A stretch of DNA of 37,575 nt from contig CAIUWK010000044.1 of assembly GCA_903902855.1 (NCBI GenBank), forward strand, positions 1 through 37,575. Direction: 5' to 3'. Below, one piece after another: positions 1-8,986 of the stretch (position 1 is its first letter; each line of letters begins with the position of its first letter). The position numbers and the translations under genes are program-made. The DNA is from an uncultured Geobacter sp. GTDB lineage: Bacteria > Desulfobacterota > Desulfuromonadia > Geobacterales > CAIOGM01. The notes under the pieces were generated by a model. The model had not been told where the DNA came from. It worked only from the letters and a program-made list of their open reading frames with translations, and did not search any database.

Positions 1-237
1 CCCCTTCACCCCGAAGGAGAGATCCAGTTCGTTCTGCTCTTCGAATCGCTGTTTCTGGGCGTCGGTGAGCACGCTGTAGCAGAGCTGGCGGGTCTCCACA
101 TTGGTCAAGGGGGGAATATCCAGCGGCGTGAGGTGGCCGTCGATGCGGATCTGGGGGGGGGAATTGGTGGTGAGATGCAGGTCGGACCCTTTTCGTTCCA
201 CGAGAAGCGTGAGGAGCTGGTGCAGGGTGACACTCAT
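1..237 (-). CDS. pilT: PilT, type IV pilus retraction ATPase (N-terminal 79 residues, cut by window edge)
   Basis: The reverse strand from the ATG at 237 reads MSVTLHQLLTLLVERKGSDL and continues in frame through the window start. The segment has the PilT/PilB-type N-terminal domain pattern: KGSDLHLTTNSPPQIRIDG, then a run ending in QRFEEQNELDLSFGVKG. In PilT this PAS-like domain precedes the RecA-like ATPase core, which lies outside the window. PilT is the cytoplasmic hexameric motor that powers pilus retraction and twitching motility. The gene is separated from aroE by a 220-bp repeat-bearing spacer. The family call is secure; whether it is PilT1 or another paralogue cannot be decided from 79 residues. 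Confidence 0.88.
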   Translation of the reverse strand, partial: MSVTLHQLLTLLVERKGSDLHLTTNSPPQIRIDGHLTPLDIPPLTNVETRQLCYSVLTDAQKQRFEEQNELDLSFGVKG

Positions 238-253
238 GGTGGCCTCTATAAAC

Positions 254-300
254 AAGGTTCGAGGTGAAAGGTGAAAGGTGAAAGGTGAAAGGTGAAAGGT
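254..300. repeat. Heptanucleotide tandem repeat, GTGAAAG x5
   Basis: Five perfect copies of GTGAAAG start at 264, 271, 278, 285 and 292, preceded by AAGGTTCGAG. This is one arm of an inverted arrangement with the CTCGAAC-type array at 398-460. It lies immediately upstream of the pilT start, in its 5' leader. Confidence 0.85.
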
Positions 301-397
301 TTATGGTGTCTGTTTTGAGCCCGGATTATGAGGTTTTATTTTTTACCACAAAAACAAAACTTAATCCATAAAATTTAACAAAATCTCGTAACAACAT

Positions 398-460
398 CTC
401 GAACCTCGAACCTCGAACCTCTGACCTTGAACCTTGAACCTCGAACCTCGAACCTCTCAC
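398..460. repeat. Heptanucleotide tandem repeat, CTCGAAC/CTTGAAC variants
   Basis: About nine degenerate 7-bp units (CTCGAAC, CTTGAAC, CTCTGAC) run up to the aroE stop codon at 461-463. On the minus strand they read AGGTTCGAGGTTCG, the same sense as AAGGTTCGAGG at 254-264 on plus, so the two arrays face each other. The AT-rich 97 bp between them (301-397) holds no gene that I can see. Confidence 0.85.
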
Positions 461-1294
461 CTAGCTTTTGAGTACTGATTTCATGAGCCCACGGAGCGGG
501 ATGACACCGGTCCAGAGGGTAAAAGCACGTTCTCCCTGGGCCGCAAGCATCCCCAACCCGTTGGCACAGCGGAGCCCGCGCCACCTTGCCGCCGCCAGGA
601 GCGGACTCTCCGGAGGGGCATAGATCATGTCGTACACCACCGCATTCTCCCCCAGAGCCGCCGGGTCAGCGGAGAGTGAGACACCGTCCATCCCCACAGA
701 GGTGGTGTTGAGAAGGAGATCGGTATCTTCCAGCATGGAGGGGAGAGTCTCCCGGAACTCCAGCCGAACCCGGGGAAACAGCTTTCCGTAGCGACGTACC
801 AGTTCCCTGGCCCGCTCCGCACTCCGGTTGACGATAAGGAGCCGTTGAGCACCGGCGGCACAGAGGGCGTAGATGGCGGCCCGGGCCGCACCACCAGCGC
901 CGATCACCACCAGATTCGCCCCCTGGGGATCGAACCCCAACTCCTCCCGCAAAGAAGCCACCAGCCCGGCCCCGTCGGTGTTGTACCCCACCAGGCACCC
1001 GTTTTCATTATGGACCGTATTCACCGCGCCGATCGCCTCTGCCTCAGGGGAGAGCCGGTCCAGAAGCGGCAGCACCGCAACCTTATGGGGGATCGTGACA
1101 TTGAAGCCATGGATACCCAGGGCTCGCAACCCGGCCACCCCTTGGGACAGCCGTTGCGGCGACACCGGCAACGGGACGTAGACATAATCCAACCCCGCCT
1201 CCGCCACTGCCCGGTTTTGCATCTCCGGAGAACGGGAATGATGGACCGGGTCACCGATGATCCCCAGGAGTCTGGTCGTTCCGGAGATAACCAT
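461..1294 (-). CDS. aroE: Shikimate dehydrogenase (NADP+)
   Basis: AroE reduces 3-dehydroshikimate to shikimate with NADPH, the fourth step of the aromatic amino acid pathway in the cytoplasm. The 277-residue product has the usual length. The substrate site is visible as SRSP (20-23), NVTIPHK with catalytic Lys71, and NTDG with Asp107. The nucleotide fold follows as VVIGAGGAARA, with the NRS segment of the NADP-selecting loop. The C-terminus has the family GLGMLAAQGERAF segment. It is the last gene of the tatC-ribF-flippase-DUF2723-aroE run, with only 2 bp between the DUF2723 stop region and its start. Its stop codon abuts the heptamer repeat array. AroE, rather than the quinate/shikimate paralogue YdiB, is the simplest reading but is not proven. 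Confidence 0.95.
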   Translation of the reverse strand: MVISGTTRLLGIIGDPVHHSRSPEMQNRAVAEAGLDYVYVPLPVSPQRLSQGVAGLRALGIHGFNVTIPHKVAVLPLLDRLSPEAEAIGAVNTVHNENGCLVGYNTDGAGLVASLREELGFDPQGANLVVIGAGGAARAAIYALCAAGAQRLLIVNRSAERARELVRRYGKLFPRVRLEFRETLPSMLEDTDLLLNTTSVGMDGVSLSADPAALGENAVVYDMIYAPPESPLLAAARWRGLRCANGLGMLAAQGERAFTLWTGVIPLRGLMKSVLKS

Positions 1295-1296
1295 GG

Positions 1297-3213
1297 TTAA
1301 CGGACTCCCGGTTGCAGCAGGATCTGCTGTGCAGAGTTCTTCAATTCCGGGGAGATCAGTACGGCCCTCCCCAGCGCATCCATACCTTGGGATTTTTTCC
1401 CCAGACGCATGAGAAGTTCCCCCTCCTCCAGCGCGGCGTTGCCATAGATCAGGATCGCCTTGCCGGTGTCCAGATCCCGAAAGGGCATCTCATCGCCGTA
1501 CACCCCCCGCAGGGTATAGTACTGCCACGGGGCGAGATCCGGCGGAAAAGTAACCCCTTCACGTTTGGGCTCCAGTCGGTAGCAGATCCCCCACTGCTGG
1601 AGGATGAATTCCGAGAATGAGACCGAATACCGGGTGGAAAAATCGACGAAAACGGGGCGCTGCCCGATCTGTTCGGAGATCGCCACCAACAGGACATTAT
1701 CGGGGTTCATCGTCTCCAGCGGCGCGCTGCGCAGGAGGCTCTTGCCGAAGAGTTCGGGAAACGCATCCAGATACCAGGGGAATACCAGATGGGGGGTATG
1801 GAGGAGCGCCAGGTCTTCCCGCATCCGTTCCACCCCCTGGAGATACCAGAGCGGAAAGGCGCCGCTGTCCCCCCAGGTGAAGAGGGAGGTTGATTGGGGA
1901 AGGGTCCGGAGGGTATTGGAGGCGTAGTCAAAGGCGATGTAGTTCTCGTGCTGGTCATTCTCGTAATAATTACGGGCACAGAGAAGAGCAGGGAGCCCCA
2001 GGGCCAGGATACCCAGAAGGAGCAGAGTCGGCGCCGTAGGAACCTTGTCCCGGGAAATCCGGTGACAGCCGGAACGGAGGAGGGTGAAGAGACCCAATCC
2101 CATGAAAACCGCCGAGAAGAGGTAGAGCGGCGTGAAGAATTCCTCGGTGAGAAAGATCATCTCCCCCGGGGTGTTGAAGTACCCCACGATGATCAGCAGG
2201 AAAAAGAGAAGAGCGATGCCGTAGGCCAGAACTTCGTCCCGCAACCTCTTAAAAAAGAAGGCCATCCCCATGAGCATGAGCGCCATCCCCACCCAGGTGA
2301 ATTCGTGGGGGACATTGTAGGCGTTGATCTGATCCCAGAGCAGCGCCAGATCCCGGGGGGGCTTCTCCACCGGATACCCTTTCCGGAGAAAGTGCCAGAG
2401 AAACTGGGAGAGAGAGGAGGCGTCACCCCAGTTGAGCAGCGGTTTCTGACCAGCCCGGATGGGGATATGGAGATAGACGGAAAACCCCAGGAGACCGAAA
2501 AAGAGCATCAGGATCATCTCCTTCACCCGGGTCATCAGCCGCCACTCCAGGGAGAGGAGCAGCCACGCATAGGCAGGGAGGAGCAAGATGATGGTCTGAT
2601 GAGCGCCGAAGGCCAGGCCGCAGAGGAAGGCCCCCAGATAGACATAGCCGGGGCGTTCATCCCCCTCCCGGTATCGGTCACGCCAGAGGAGGAGCAGATA
2701 GAAGACCATGGCCGCGATGAAGGCCACCAGGGGATAGGGCTTGTCATGATTGGACTGGAGCCAGAGACGGGGGGTGAAGCTGAAGGCCAGGGCCGCAGCC
2801 AGGGCCGCGGTTTTCCGGAGCAGGGGATGCTCGGACAGCCCCGCCGACTCTTCCCTTGAGAGGAGGTGACAGACCAGGAGATAGACGGCATAACAGGCCG
2901 CGGCCGCGGAAATGGCGGTGGCGAAGTTCACCCGGAACGCCACATTCCCCAGGGGGAGCCAGGTGAACGGCTTGGCGTAGGAGATAAAGAGAGGATAGCC
3001 GGGGGAGTGGGCCGAACCGAGACAGGAGATGGCGGTCACAAACTCGCCGCTGTCGAAGAAGGTCACCGTGGGAGCCAGGGTGAGAAGATAGACAAAGAGG
3101 GGGATGATGAAGGAGAGGAGCGCGCCGACATCCATCCGTTTCAAAAAAGTGTTGTTCATGGCGGGAAAAGAGGCTCCTGAGATATGGACAAAACCTTCTC
3201 GCGCACGGGTCAA
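1297..3213 (-). CDS. DUF2723 multi-pass membrane protein (TMEM260-like)
   Basis: This is a 638-residue polytopic membrane protein. The DUF2723 (PF11028) signature is clear near the N-terminus: LAPTVTFFDSGEFVTAIS, followed by GSAHSPGYPLF. Members have GT-C glycosyltransferase architecture, and the human homologue TMEM260 is an O-mannosyltransferase. The Asp in FDSGE is the probable catalytic residue of the first loop. About ten hydrophobic helices are followed by a soluble region from roughly residue 430 with a short TPR-like tail. The first possible start is a TTG at 3213 that overlaps the upstream stop as TTGA. An ATG at 3159 (MNNTFLKR) has GGAG 14 bases upstream, so the true start is uncertain. 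With the neighbouring flippase-like gene, it suggests an extracytoplasmic glycan or lipid modification step (inference). Confidence 0.8.
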   Translation of the reverse strand: MTRAREGFVHISGASFPAMNNTFLKRMDVGALLSFIIPLFVYLLTLAPTVTFFDSGEFVTAISCLGSAHSPGYPLFISYAKPFTWLPLGNVAFRVNFATAISAAAACYAVYLLVCHLLSREESAGLSEHPLLRKTAALAAALAFSFTPRLWLQSNHDKPYPLVAFIAAMVFYLLLLWRDRYREGDERPGYVYLGAFLCGLAFGAHQTIILLLPAYAWLLLSLEWRLMTRVKEMILMLFFGLLGFSVYLHIPIRAGQKPLLNWGDASSLSQFLWHFLRKGYPVEKPPRDLALLWDQINAYNVPHEFTWVGMALMLMGMAFFFKRLRDEVLAYGIALLFFLLIIVGYFNTPGEMIFLTEEFFTPLYLFSAVFMGLGLFTLLRSGCHRISRDKVPTAPTLLLLGILALGLPALLCARNYYENDQHENYIAFDYASNTLRTLPQSTSLFTWGDSGAFPLWYLQGVERMREDLALLHTPHLVFPWYLDAFPELFGKSLLRSAPLETMNPDNVLLVAISEQIGQRPVFVDFSTRYSVSFSEFILQQWGICYRLEPKREGVTFPPDLAPWQYYTLRGVYGDEMPFRDLDTGKAILIYGNAALEEGELLMRLGKKSQGMDALGRAVLISPELKNSAQQILLQPGVR

Positions 3214-4235
3214 AGGTTCTGGGGTTGATGTTCCGATTTTTCCCGAATTCCCTTCAGCGACAGATTGGCTTTACCCAGGTACCAGAGTCCCAGGATGATC
3301 ACCGGAAAGAAATTCATGGCATGCATGACCAGAGCCACGCTAAGGGCCTGCTCCTTGGGGATGTTAAAAGCCGTAAGCCCGTAGACACAGGCAGCGTGAT
3401 AGGTTCCCACGTAACCGGGTGAGGCGGGAACCATCACGGCAAAGACCAGAAAAATCATGATGAAGAGTGACGCCGACGGCGGGAGGACGACCCCGAAGGC
3501 ACGAAGCGTCAGGTCAATGGGCCAGATTGCCGTGGCCCAGATAACCAGAGAGGTCAGGGCTACTGCTCCCAGGGCGGCGGGACGAAGTGAAAGCCGCAAT
3601 CCCCCCATGAAAGCGTCAATGAGGGAGACGCTCTTCACGCTCAACCGCTCGGGAAGAGGTTTGAGTAGCGTCGTAATGACACGCAGCGTGGTCCGGTTCC
3701 ACCGCTTCAGCGCAAAGAGGAAGAGCACAACCAGGGCATAGACGCCGAAGATGGCGTATCCCCCCAGCTCCAGACTTCGCTGCACCTGTTCCATGCCGGG
3801 AGGGAGCCGCACCGTGAAGAGCGTTATCACCAGGATCAGGAGCACGGTAAACCCGTCGCAGAGCCGGTCGATAACCAGCGAGGCAAAAACGCCGCTGGTG
3901 GTCAGGGATTCGCTCCGCGCCAGGGCGTAGGCCCGAACGAATTCCCCCAGACGGGCAGGAAGGAGATTGTTGGCCATATAACCGATGATGGTGGCCGGAA
4001 ACAGGTTTTTCAGTCGCGTCCTCTTCATCGGGATAAGGAGCAACCGCCAGCGAACGGCCCGAAACCAGTAGCTGACCATGGTGGAAACCAGGGCCGGGAA
4101 GAGCAGACGGTAGTCAAGGTGCCGGAAAGCCTCGGCCAAAGCCCCGTAATCCAGCTTCCGGAAGAGAAAGATCAGGAGCACGAGACTGAATGCCGACCCG
4201 ATCCATAATTTTTTATCACGCATCCCTGAGATCAT
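3210..4235 (-). CDS. LPG-synthase-TM/UPF0104 family membrane protein (PF03706), flippase-like
   Basis: The 341-residue product has about eight transmembrane helices. The family hallmarks are WRLLLIPMKR after the second helix, GYMANNLLPARLGEFVRAY at about 86-104, and the later helix FAVMVPASPGYVGTYHAA. PF03706 covers the flippase half of MprF and many stand-alone putative lipid or glycolipid translocases. No synthase domain is attached here. The ATG at 4235 overlaps the ribF stop as ATGA and has AGGAGGGGGT just upstream, so the start is well supported. Its stop overlaps the next gene, so it is probably co-translated with the DUF2723 protein. The exact substrate is unknown. Confidence 0.82.
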   Translation of the reverse strand: MISGMRDKKLWIGSAFSLVLLIFLFRKLDYGALAEAFRHLDYRLLFPALVSTMVSYWFRAVRWRLLLIPMKRTRLKNLFPATIIGYMANNLLPARLGEFVRAYALARSESLTTSGVFASLVIDRLCDGFTVLLILVITLFTVRLPPGMEQVQRSLELGGYAIFGVYALVVLFLFALKRWNRTTLRVITTLLKPLPERLSVKSVSLIDAFMGGLRLSLRPAALGAVALTSLVIWATAIWPIDLTLRAFGVVLPPSASLFIMIFLVFAVMVPASPGYVGTYHAACVYGLTAFNIPKEQALSVALVMHAMNFFPVIILGLWYLGKANLSLKGIREKSEHQPQNL

Positions 4236-5194
4236 ACCCCCTCCTGGTCAAGAAACTGTTCATGAAGGGTTATCCCTTGGAGAATCCGACGACAGCGGAG
4301 CACATCGGCGTCGATGGCTCGTCCCAGGGCCGCTCCGTCGGGATACATCTCTTCACCACGGAGCCGCTCCACGAAAAAGAGACGGAGGGTCTGGTCATAG
4401 AGGTTACCGTTGAAGTCGAAGAGATAGACCTCGATGGTTCGCTCCTCCCCCCCGAAGGTCGGTTTGGTGCCGATATTACAGGCGCCGTCGTAGAGTCCGG
4501 TGCGGACCCTCACCTTGACGGCATAGACCCCGTCGGCAGGAAAGAGTTCGTGATCCGTCACCACGTTGGCGGTGGGGAAGCCGAGCCCCTTGCCCCGGCC
4601 GTGGCCGCGAACGACCCTCCCCCCCAGGGAGAAGTGCCGCCCCAACAGCGGGACGACTCTGTCCACCGCACCATCCCAGACCAGTCTCCGGATTTCGGAA
4701 CTGCTAAAGATATGCTCCCCCTCGCCGATGGGGGGGAGTACGTCCAAGGCAAAGCCGTACTCTCTTCCCGACTCGGCCAGAAGCTCGATCCCCCCCTCTC
4801 GATTCCTGCCGAAGGCGTAATCATAGCCGATGATGAGCCGCTTGACCCCCAACCGCTCCACCAATACCTGGGAGACGAACTCACGAGCGGCGAGGCGGGA
4901 AAACTCCGGAGTGAACGGGATGACCAGGAGATAGTCGATCCCTGCGTCGCCGATGAGACGCTCCTTCTCGGCGGCGGTGGTGATGAGGTTGATCTTTTTC
5001 CGGGAAGGGATCACGGTCAACGGATGGGGTTCAAAGGTAATGACCACCGATACCCCGCCGCTCTCGGTTGCCGCGTTCCTGACCCTGGTGAAGATCTCCC
5101 GGTGTCCCCGGTGAACTCCATCAAAATTGCCGATGGTCGCCACGGTGGCGGGGAGAGCTGCGGGAATTTCCCCAATGGAGCGAATGACGAGCAT
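4232..5194 (-). CDS. ribF: Bifunctional riboflavin kinase / FAD synthetase
   Basis: RibF phosphorylates riboflavin to FMN and adenylates FMN to FAD in the cytoplasm. The N-terminal nucleotidyltransferase domain shows TIGNFDGVHRGH (ATP-binding HxGH-like motif). The C-terminal flavokinase domain shows GRVVRGHGRGKGLGFPTANV and ends with the LRGEEMYPDGAAL region. The start is set at the ATG at 5194 (MLVIRSIGEIPA), which lies 4 bp after the tatC stop. The longer open frame to 5269 would add a basic, unconserved stretch lying inside tatC. The product is then 320 residues, typical of the family. Confidence 0.95.
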   Translation of the reverse strand: MLVIRSIGEIPAALPATVATIGNFDGVHRGHREIFTRVRNAATESGGVSVVITFEPHPLTVIPSRKKINLITTAAEKERLIGDAGIDYLLVIPFTPEFSRLAAREFVSQVLVERLGVKRLIIGYDYAFGRNREGGIELLAESGREYGFALDVLPPIGEGEHIFSSSEIRRLVWDGAVDRVVPLLGRHFSLGGRVVRGHGRGKGLGFPTANVVTDHELFPADGVYAVKVRVRTGLYDGACNIGTKPTFGGEERTIEVYLFDFNGNLYDQTLRLFFVERLRGEEMYPDGAALGRAIDADVLRCRRILQGITLHEQFLDQEGV

Positions 5195-5198
5195 CCGG

Positions 5199-6068
5199 TT
5201 ACGCCCCCACGGGGAGTGTCTCGTCGGTGTCATCGTCGTCCGGTTCGGGCTTCTTTTTCTTCCGCCCAAAAAGGTAGGCCACCCAGATGCTGATCTCGTA
5301 CATCAGGTAGAGCGGCAGCATGATGACGAACATGGTGATCAGGTCGGCATGGAAGGCGGCGATGATGGCGCTGGCAAGGAGGGCATACTTCCGCCGCGCC
5401 CCCAGCATGGGACCGTTGACGATGCCGAACCGGGCTAGGAGCAGCGTCAGGATCGGGAGTTCGAAGATGAGTCCGAAGACCAGGATCAGCCGGAGACAGA
5501 AGTTCATGTAGGCGCTGAGATTGAACCAGCTCTGGAGCCCTTCCGATTCATAGGAGATGGAAAAGTTGATAATGACCGGCCAGATGACGACGAGGAAAAA
5601 CATCGCCCCCACGCAGAAGCTGACGGTACTCGCCGTGACAAAGGGGACCGCCATCCTTTTCTCTTTCCGGGTGAGTCCCGGCGCCACGAAGAGCCAGATC
5701 TGGTGAAAGACCACGGGAAGGGCCAGCAGGAATCCGGTGAGCATGGAGATCTTGCACTGAATGAAAAACGGCTCCAGGGGGGCGCTGTAGTTGAGCTTCC
5801 GCTCCTTGAAGGGAACGTTCAGCTCCTGATCCAGCTTGTACCTCTCGTAGAGAGCAGGAATCTTCTCCTTGATCTCCCCATAGATCAGCCTTTTGACGTC
5901 GGTAAGGTAGGTCTTACCGGTGAGAGGGCGCTGCACGAAGTCAAGGACATTGGTGGAGATGTTCCACGAGAGCCCCATGCCGATGACCACCGCCACGAAA
6001 ATGACTATGAGTCGCTTGCGCAACTCAACCAGATGTTCAAGAAACGGGAGTACCTTCTCTTCAGACAT
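5199..6068 (-). CDS. tatC: Sec-independent twin-arginine translocase subunit TatC
   Basis: TatC is the integral membrane receptor for twin-arginine signal peptides. The product starts MSEEKVLPFLEHLVELRKRL, the canonical cytoplasmic N-terminus containing the conserved E-L-R-R/K signal-recognition motif. Six hydrophobic segments follow, as does FIQCKISMLTGFLLALPVVF, in the position of the family P-x-E-x-F region before helix 2. The first periplasmic loop (about residues 45-105) looks longer and more charged than in common TatC proteins. The ATG at 6068 is preferred over the TTG at 6122 because AAAGGA precedes it by 11 bases and homology begins there. The C-tail is acidic after a KKKK patch. No tatA/tatB is seen nearby. 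It heads the minus-strand run ending with aroE. Confidence 0.94.
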   Translation of the reverse strand: MSEEKVLPFLEHLVELRKRLIVIFVAVVIGMGLSWNISTNVLDFVQRPLTGKTYLTDVKRLIYGEIKEKIPALYERYKLDQELNVPFKERKLNYSAPLEPFFIQCKISMLTGFLLALPVVFHQIWLFVAPGLTRKEKRMAVPFVTASTVSFCVGAMFFLVVIWPVIINFSISYESEGLQSWFNLSAYMNFCLRLILVFGLIFELPILTLLLARFGIVNGPMLGARRKYALLASAIIAAFHADLITMFVIMLPLYLMYEISIWVAYLFGRKKKKPEPDDDDTDETLPVGA

Positions 6069-6135
6069 ATGCGGGACAATCCTTTCCATCGAGACGTTGG
6101 TATAAACGGATGTTTGCCCCAAGGGAAAACGGTTC

Positions 6136-6164
6136 TTTATACATCATTTAGTTACGGGATGCAA
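6136..6164 (-). promoter_or_regulatory. Candidate sigma-70 promoter of the tatC operon
   Basis: On the minus strand TTGCAT (6164-6159) is followed after 17 bases by TATAAA (6141-6136). The -10 matches 5 of 6 consensus positions, the -35 only 3 of 6. The predicted start of transcription is about 60 bases before the tatC ATG. Confidence 0.4.
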
Positions 6165-6288
6165 TTGGCCGTTGCCGGAATAGCCTGATACCGGGCAAAA
6201 AAGGTATCCGGCAGAAGATGAGAAGAGGATTTGCCTGACAGCGCGGAATGTGATAGAAAGGGGATACTCTATTCCAAGGAGACCAGAT

Positions 6289-6531
6289 ATGGCCAACATG
6301 AGAGATACTGAAGCAACGATGCTAGCCTTTGTGGCCGGTGCGGCCCTTGGCGCCGGCATGGCCCTGCTGCTGACCCCCAAGTCGGGGAAAGAGGTGCGGG
6401 AAAAGCTTGGAGATGTCACCGACGGCGCCGTGCAGAAGCTGAAGGAAAGCGCCCGCGAGGCAAAATTCAAGATCACTCGCAAGACCGAAGCGGATGCCTT
6501 TGCCTACGACGGCGGCGACTCCTTCGTCTGA
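6289..6531 (+). CDS. YtxH domain small protein
   Basis: An AAGGAG ribosome site lies 9 bases before the ATG at 6289. The 80-residue product begins MANMRDTEATMLAFVAGAAL and has one N-terminal hydrophobic helix containing GAALGAGMALLLTPKSGKEV, the YtxH (PF12732) hallmark. It is followed by an amphipathic charged helix (KLKESAREAKFKI). YtxH proteins are small membrane-anchored, often stress-induced proteins of unknown biochemical role. The gene is divergent from tatC and is followed by an inverted repeat. The in-frame extension to 6250 lacks a ribosome site. Confidence 0.8.
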   Translation: MANMRDTEATMLAFVAGAALGAGMALLLTPKSGKEVREKLGDVTDGAVQKLKESAREAKFKITRKTEADAFAYDGGDSFV

Positions 6532-6560
6532 AATTCGGGTACGGCACGAAAAAACTTTTA

Positions 6561-6690
6561 CCGCAAAGACGCAAAGGACGCAAAGAAACCGCAAAGCAAA
6601 CCCCAATAGCCTTGGGTTAAACCAAGAAGATTCCGGTTTCAGCCATTTTCTCGGGGTTCTTTGCGGACTTTGCGTCTTTGCGGTTCAAAG
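6561..6690. repeat. Inverted CGCAAAG-type repeat pair
   Basis: The left arm (about 6561-6596) contains CCGCAAAGACGCAAAGGACG followed by two more GCAAAG units. The right arm (about 6659-6690) reads TTTGCGGACTTTGCGTCTTT followed by GCGG, the reverse complement pattern. About 60 bp of unique sequence lies between. The right arm runs into the 3' end of msrA on the opposite strand and may act as a transcript end hairpin for both genes. Confidence 0.8.
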
Positions 6691-7161
6691 CTTATGTTCA
6701 TTTCGTCCCGACTCCCGTTTTTCCAGGTACTGCTGGTGATACTCTTCCGCCCGCCAGAAGGTCGACGCCGAAACGATCTCGGTGACAATCCGTTTCCGGT
6801 GGCGCCCCGACAGATCCTCCCGTTCCCGTGAGGCTTCCGCCGCCTCTTGCTGCCCGGTGGTGTGGCAGAAGATCACGGAGCGATACTGACTGCCGAAGTC
6901 GGGTCCCTGCCGGTTGAACTGGGTGGGGTCGTGACATCTCCAGAAGAGTGCCAGCAGCTCGTCATAGCTCACCCGGTCCGGATCAAAGGTCACCTCAACC
7001 ACCTCGGCATGACCGGTCCCGTCGGAACAGACCTCCTGATAGGTAGGGTGCTCCGTCCGTCCCCCCTCATACCCCACCTGGGTCGAAACCACCCCCTGTA
7101 ACTCCCGGAACGCCGCTTCCACCCCCCAGAAGCAGCCTCCACCGAATGTCCCCTTTTCCAT
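6685..7161 (-). CDS. msrA: Peptide methionine sulfoxide reductase MsrA
   Basis: MsrA reduces methionine-S-sulfoxide in proteins. The motif GGGCFWG with catalytic Cys10 is present, as are VGYEGG, the [20 protein letters not shown] block and the C-terminal [11 protein letters not shown]. The start chosen is the ATG at 7161, preceded by GAGGAGG with 9-base spacing. The longer open frame overlaps the sulP stop. Length is 158 residues, usual for stand-alone MsrA without an MsrB domain. No clear recycling Cys pair is visible in the C-terminal tail ([10 protein letters not shown]), so it may be a 1-Cys enzyme. It lies 19 bp downstream of sulP. Confidence 0.94.
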   Translation of the reverse strand: MEKGTFGGGCFWGVEAAFRELQGVVSTQVGYEGGRTEHPTYQEVCSDGTGHAEVVEVTFDPDRVSYDELLALFWRCHDPTQFNRQGPDFGSQYRSVIFCHTTGQQEAAEASREREDLSGRHRKRIVTEIVSASTFWRAEEYHQQYLEKRESGRNEHKL

Positions 7162-7180
7162 AAGCAACAACCTCCTCGTT

Positions 7181-8899
7181 TTACGCCGGCGCGTCCCTGA
7201 ACCCGGCCGCTGCTTCATCCCCGAAACCGTCAAATTGTCCATGAACCACCTCGGCACGATGCAGGGCTGACCGGATATTGGGGAGGATATTCCGTGCCCC
7301 CATGGTCCGCGGCAGAGGCGAGGTGTAGATGAACCGTTTCGGTGCCCCCCGGACGCCGCAGAGGAGGAGAGTCCGTCCCGACTTGTGAATCTTGTCGAAA
7401 AATTGTTCGATGGCGTGCAACCCGGTGGCGTCGATGGCTGTCATGTACCGAAGCCGCAGGATGACTATGGGCTGGAGCTGATCGATGGCAGCGGCGATGT
7501 TGTTAAGCTTCTCCGCCGCCCCGAAGAGGAGAGGCCCCTGTACGTGGAACATGCTCACATAGGTGGGGATATTATGCTCCTGAACCAGGTGGGCCTTGCC
7601 GTTCTCGATGGCCTCGGTAGTGAGAGGAGCGACAACGGTGGTGCGGGAGACCTGGTAGATATAGAGGAGGGCCGCCAGCATCATCCCTACTTCCACGGCG
7701 ATGGTCAGGTCGGCCACCACCGTCAGCACGAAGGTGATGAGCCAGACCGAGATATCCTTGATGTCCAACCGGAGGATCATGGGGATCTCGCGCCACTCGC
7801 CCATGTTGTAGGCAACCACGAAGAGGACGGCGGCCAGGGTTCCCAGGGGGATGAACCGGGCCAGGGGAGCGGCGAAGAGGATCACACAGAGGAGGACCAG
7901 TGCGTGGATAATCCCGGAGACGGGGGTGCGGGCCCCGGAACGGATGTTGGTGGCGGTGCGGGCAATGGCCCCGGTGACCGGGATGCCGCCGAAGAGAGGG
8001 ACCGTCAGGTTGGCAATCCCCTGGGCCACCAGCTCCACATTGGAATTGTGCCGGTCACCGCTCATGGAGTCGGCCACCACCGCGGAAAGGAGACTCTCGA
8101 TGGCGGCCAAAAGCGCCACGGTAAACGCCGACGGGAGGAGCGGGCCGATGAGATCCAGCTGGAAGTGGGGAAGATGAAACTCGGGGAGTCCCAGCGGGAT
8201 GCCGCCGAACTTGCTCCCGATGGTCTCCACGGGGAGTCCCAGCAGAGCGACGCAGGTGGTCCCCCCCACCAGGGCGACGATGGAGCCGGGGATGCGCCGG
8301 GTGAGACGGGGCATGAGGATGATGACCGCCAGCGACACCAGAGCCAGCAGGATGGTGGCGCCACGGGCGCTCCCCATATGGCGATAGAGGTACTCCATCT
8401 TGCCGAAGAACTCGCTGGGAACGGCCCCTTTGCCGCTGATCCCCAGAAAATCCTTGATCTGGGTGGAGGCGATGAGGATCGCGATGCCGTTGGTGAAGCC
8501 GATGATGACCGGTCGCGGGATGAATTTTACCGCGTTCCCCAGACCGGTGACGCCGAGAAAGATCAGAATGACGCCGGCCATCATGGTGACCATGAGGAGT
8601 CCGGAGAGGCCGTGATTGGCGATGATGGCGGCGACGACCACCACAAAGGCCCCGGTGGGGCCGCCGACCTGGCATCGGGATCCTCCCAGGGCCGAGATGA
8701 TGAATCCGGCGATGACGGCGGTGTAGATCCCCGCCTGGGGGGTGACGCCGGAAGCGATGCCGAAGGCCATGGCAAGGGGGAGCGCCACCAGGCCGACGGT
8801 AATGCCGCTGGTGAAATCGGCGCCCAGATCGGACTTCTTATAGCTCCTGAGACATTCGATTGATTTGGGTAGCCATTGGGAAACACTACTGTTTTTCAC
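7181..8899 (-). CDS. SulP family anion transporter with C-terminal STAS domain
   Basis: The 572-residue protein begins with a GTG at 8899 (AAGGA 10 bases upstream). It has the SulP pattern: [20 protein letters not shown], then [20 protein letters not shown], and about 10-12 hydrophobic segments. The last roughly 120 residues are a soluble STAS domain with [20 protein letters not shown]. SulP proteins carry sulfate, bicarbonate or dicarboxylates, and the substrate here cannot be told from sequence. The gene precedes msrA by 19 bp. No carbonic anhydrase is fused, though one lies at 11.1 kb on the other strand. Confidence 0.92.
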   Translation of the reverse strand: MKNSSVSQWLPKSIECLRSYKKSDLGADFTSGITVGLVALPLAMAFGIASGVTPQAGIYTAVIAGFIISALGGSRCQVGGPTGAFVVVVAAIIANHGLSGLLMVTMMAGVILIFLGVTGLGNAVKFIPRPVIIGFTNGIAILIASTQIKDFLGISGKGAVPSEFFGKMEYLYRHMGSARGATILLALVSLAVIILMPRLTRRIPGSIVALVGGTTCVALLGLPVETIGSKFGGIPLGLPEFHLPHFQLDLIGPLLPSAFTVALLAAIESLLSAVVADSMSGDRHNSNVELVAQGIANLTVPLFGGIPVTGAIARTATNIRSGARTPVSGIIHALVLLCVILFAAPLARFIPLGTLAAVLFVVAYNMGEWREIPMILRLDIKDISVWLITFVLTVVADLTIAVEVGMMLAALLYIYQVSRTTVVAPLTTEAIENGKAHLVQEHNIPTYVSMFHVQGPLLFGAAEKLNNIAAAIDQLQPIVILRLRYMTAIDATGLHAIEQFFDKIHKSGRTLLLCGVRGAPKRFIYTSPLPRTMGARNILPNIRSALHRAEVVHGQFDGFGDEAAAGFRDAPA

Positions 8900-8986
8900 G
8901 GTATTTCGATCCTTTTCTGTCAGGTGCTCCTTGCCGGAGATGGCAGCGGCAGGGACCGGATGGCGGTTGAGGTGAAGGAGAGCCGG

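Noticed and set aside
254-460. CRISPR array
   Set aside because: Units are 7 bp and contiguous, with no spacers and no cas genes.
7385-8863. 492-codon open frame on plus opposite sulP
   Set aside because: Low-complexity Gly/Asp/His-rich translation with no recognisable domain; it is the antisense shadow of a clear SulP transporter gene.
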